Assembly (NCBI GenBank): GCA_035526665.1
Contig: DATLBY010000151.1
Span: 1 to 15,567 of the forward strand
Direction of reading: 5' to 3'
DNA from: DATLBY01 sp035526665
GTDB taxonomy: Bacteria > Acidobacteriota > Terriglobia > Bryobacterales > Bryobacteraceae
Length of the DNA stretch: 15,567 nucleotides
Shown: piece after piece, positions 14,432-15,567 of the stretch
How the letters are laid out: each line of letters begins with the position of its first letter
Numbering within the stretch: the stretch's first letter is position 1
The notes under the pieces: model-generated
Database searches by the model: none
The model's input: the letters and a program-made list of their open reading frames with translations, nothing else
What the model was told of the DNA's origin: nothing
Made by a program: the position numbers and the translations under genes

Positions 14432-15567
14432 GCAGCTTATACGTGGGAGACAGGTTCCTCAAGTGCGCGGCGCTGGCCGCAATCGCTTCGATCAGGCGAT
14501 CTACCTGATCGGCGGTGTTGGATAGTCCCAGCGAGAAACGCACGCTGGACCGAGCCTCCTCCTTCGACAGGCCGATCGCCGTCAGAACATGTGACGGCTC
14601 GACCGCGCCACTGGAGCAGGCCGAGCCGGTCGATACGGCAAATCCCTTCAGATCGAGTGAAATAACCAGTGACTCTCCTTCGATTCCGTCAAAACATAGA
14701 TTGGTTGCATTCGGCGACCGCTGCTGTAGCGATCCATTGACCCGGACGTCTTCCACCTGGGCCCGAACACCGGATTCCAGGCGGTCGCGCAGCTCCGCCA
14801 GCCGCGCAGTCTCCTCCGCTCGGCGCGATTGCATCCCAGCTGCCGCTGCGCCGAAGGCCGCTACAGCAGGAACATTTTCGGTGCCCGCCCGCCGCTGGTG
14901 CTCGTGCCGCCCGCCCAGAATCATGGGCGTCAGCCTGCTTCCCTTACGTACGTAGAGAGCCCCGATGCCTTTGGGCGCATACATTTTGTGACCGCTGATC
15001 GAGTACAGGTCGACGCCCAGTTCCGCCATATCGACCGGCACTCGGCCCGCCGCCTGCACGCCGTCGGAATGCATCGCGGCGCCGGCTTCCCGGGCAATGT
15101 ACGCAATCTCGGCAACCGGCTGGATCGTGCCCAGCTCGTTGTTTACGTGCATCACGGAGATCAGCACCGTCTCCGGACGCAAGGCGCGCCGAATGTCATC
15201 CGGCTCGACCACGCCGGACGATCCCACCCGCACGTAGGTCACCGCTATGCCATTTCGCTCCAACTGCGCACAGGGATTCAATACCGCTGGATGCTCTATG
15301 GCAGTCGTGATAACGTGGGGCTCGGCCTCTCCGCTCGCCCGCACGCTTCCAAAAATGGCGAGATTATTTGCTTCCGTCCCGCCGCTGAGAAACACTACCT
15401 CACGCGGATTTGCGTGGATCAGGGAGGCGACACTCCGGCGCCCATTCTCCAGCGCCTCTTTCGCGGCTTGCCCCGGCTGGTGGATACTGGAGGCGTTGCC
15501 GTAAACTTCACGCAGCGCTTTCACATGCACGTCCAAAACCTCCGGAGCGAGCGGCGTGGTAGCGTTG
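14424..15567 (-). CDS. Cysteine desulfurase (IscS/NifS/YrvO type), N-terminus cut by window edge
   Basis: This PLP enzyme removes sulfur from cysteine as a protein persulfide for Fe-S clusters or tRNA thiolation. The frame stays open to the right edge; the last visible residues upstream of the TTG at 15536 read NATTPLAPEV, the start of the family's DNNATTP motif, so only a few residues are missing. In the visible 380-residue product the PLP lysine is Lys194 (SGHKMYAPKG) and the persulfide cysteine is Cys317 in the mobile loop STGSACSSG. The group I signatures SGGTEANN, HVNNELGTIQP and HSDGVQAAG are all present. It overlaps mnmA by eight bases, an arrangement like YrvO-MnmA of Bacillus subtilis, where the desulfurase feeds MnmA directly. 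A general IscS role, or use of selenocysteine for the SelD pathway, cannot be excluded. Confidence 0.94.
   Translation of the reverse strand, partial: NATTPLAPEVLDVHVKALREVYGNASSIHQPGQAAKEALENGRRSVASLIHANPREVVFLSGGTEANNLAIFGSVRASGEAEPHVITTAIEHPAVLNPCAQLERNGIAVTYVRVGSSGVVEPDDIRRALRPETVLISVMHVNNELGTIQPVAEIAYIAREAGAAMHSDGVQAAGRVPVDMAELGVDLYSISGHKMYAPKGIGALYVRKGSRLTPMILGGRHEHQRRAGTENVPAVAAFGAAAAGMQSRRAEETARLAELRDRLESGVRAQVEDVRVNGSLQQRSPNATNLCFDGIEGESLVISLDLKGFAVSTGSACSSGAVEPSHVLTAIGLSKEEARSSVRFSLGLSNTADQVDRLIEAIAASAAHLRNLSPTYKLHA

Overview
This window of about 15.6 kb looks like chromosomal DNA of a GC-rich diderm bacterium, most likely an Acidobacteriota of the Solibacter/Bryobacter type. The taxon is an inference from three things. 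The first is a paired DUF1592/DUF1588-family c-type cytochrome-like protein and a Tat-exported DUF1552 (HXXSHH) protein, a pairing typical of Acidobacteria, Planctomycetes and Myxobacteria. The second is a DUF4331 secreted protein. The third is a lipid A-type acyltransferase, which implies an outer membrane. Eleven genes (two cut by the window edges), plus a selD whose true 5' end is hidden by an in-frame UGA, fill almost all of the sequence. No gap exceeds 300 bases, and no rRNA, tRNA, CRISPR array or insertion sequence was seen.

Layout. (1) 1-3470, plus strand: an exported-protein unit of a 5'-truncated DUF1592-family protein, a DUF1552 protein (ATGA overlap) and a small secreted beta-rich protein 7 bases further on. 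(2) 3526-5142, minus strand: a secreted DUF4331 protein with its own intrinsic terminator. (3) 5280-7905, plus strand: selD (selenophosphate synthetase) overlapping pyrF (OMP decarboxylase) by ATGA, then a TrmB-family regulator with its own promoter. (4) 7931-8902, minus strand: a membrane-anchored family 2 glycosyltransferase. (5) 9035-12457, plus strand: gyrA and larE. (6) 12462-15567, minus strand: a tightly overlapping operon of cysteine desulfurase, mnmA and an LpxL/HtrB-like acyltransferase.

The main result is in selD. Conventional ORF calling begins it at a TTG (5334) and loses the catalytic N-terminus. Reading upstream in the same frame through a single TGA at 5322-5324 restores the family's N-terminal motif as AGUASKLSPKVL, with the TGA exactly where Escherichia coli SelD has its catalytic Cys17. 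Nine bases after the TGA there is a near-perfect hairpin (5334-5357) with GGU in its apical loop, at the distance expected of a bacterial SECIS. The gene is therefore very probably a selenocysteine-containing selenophosphate synthetase, an enzyme that needs its own product to be made, and the organism is predicted to decode UGA as Sec.

Several genes share sulfur or selenium chemistry. The cysteine desulfurase and MnmA form a sulfur-relay pair for tRNA 2-thiolation (8-base overlap). LarE sacrifices a cysteine sulfur for the nickel-pincer cofactor. SelD activates selenium. They sit on different strands around gyrA, so their clustering may be chance, but they are worth reading together.
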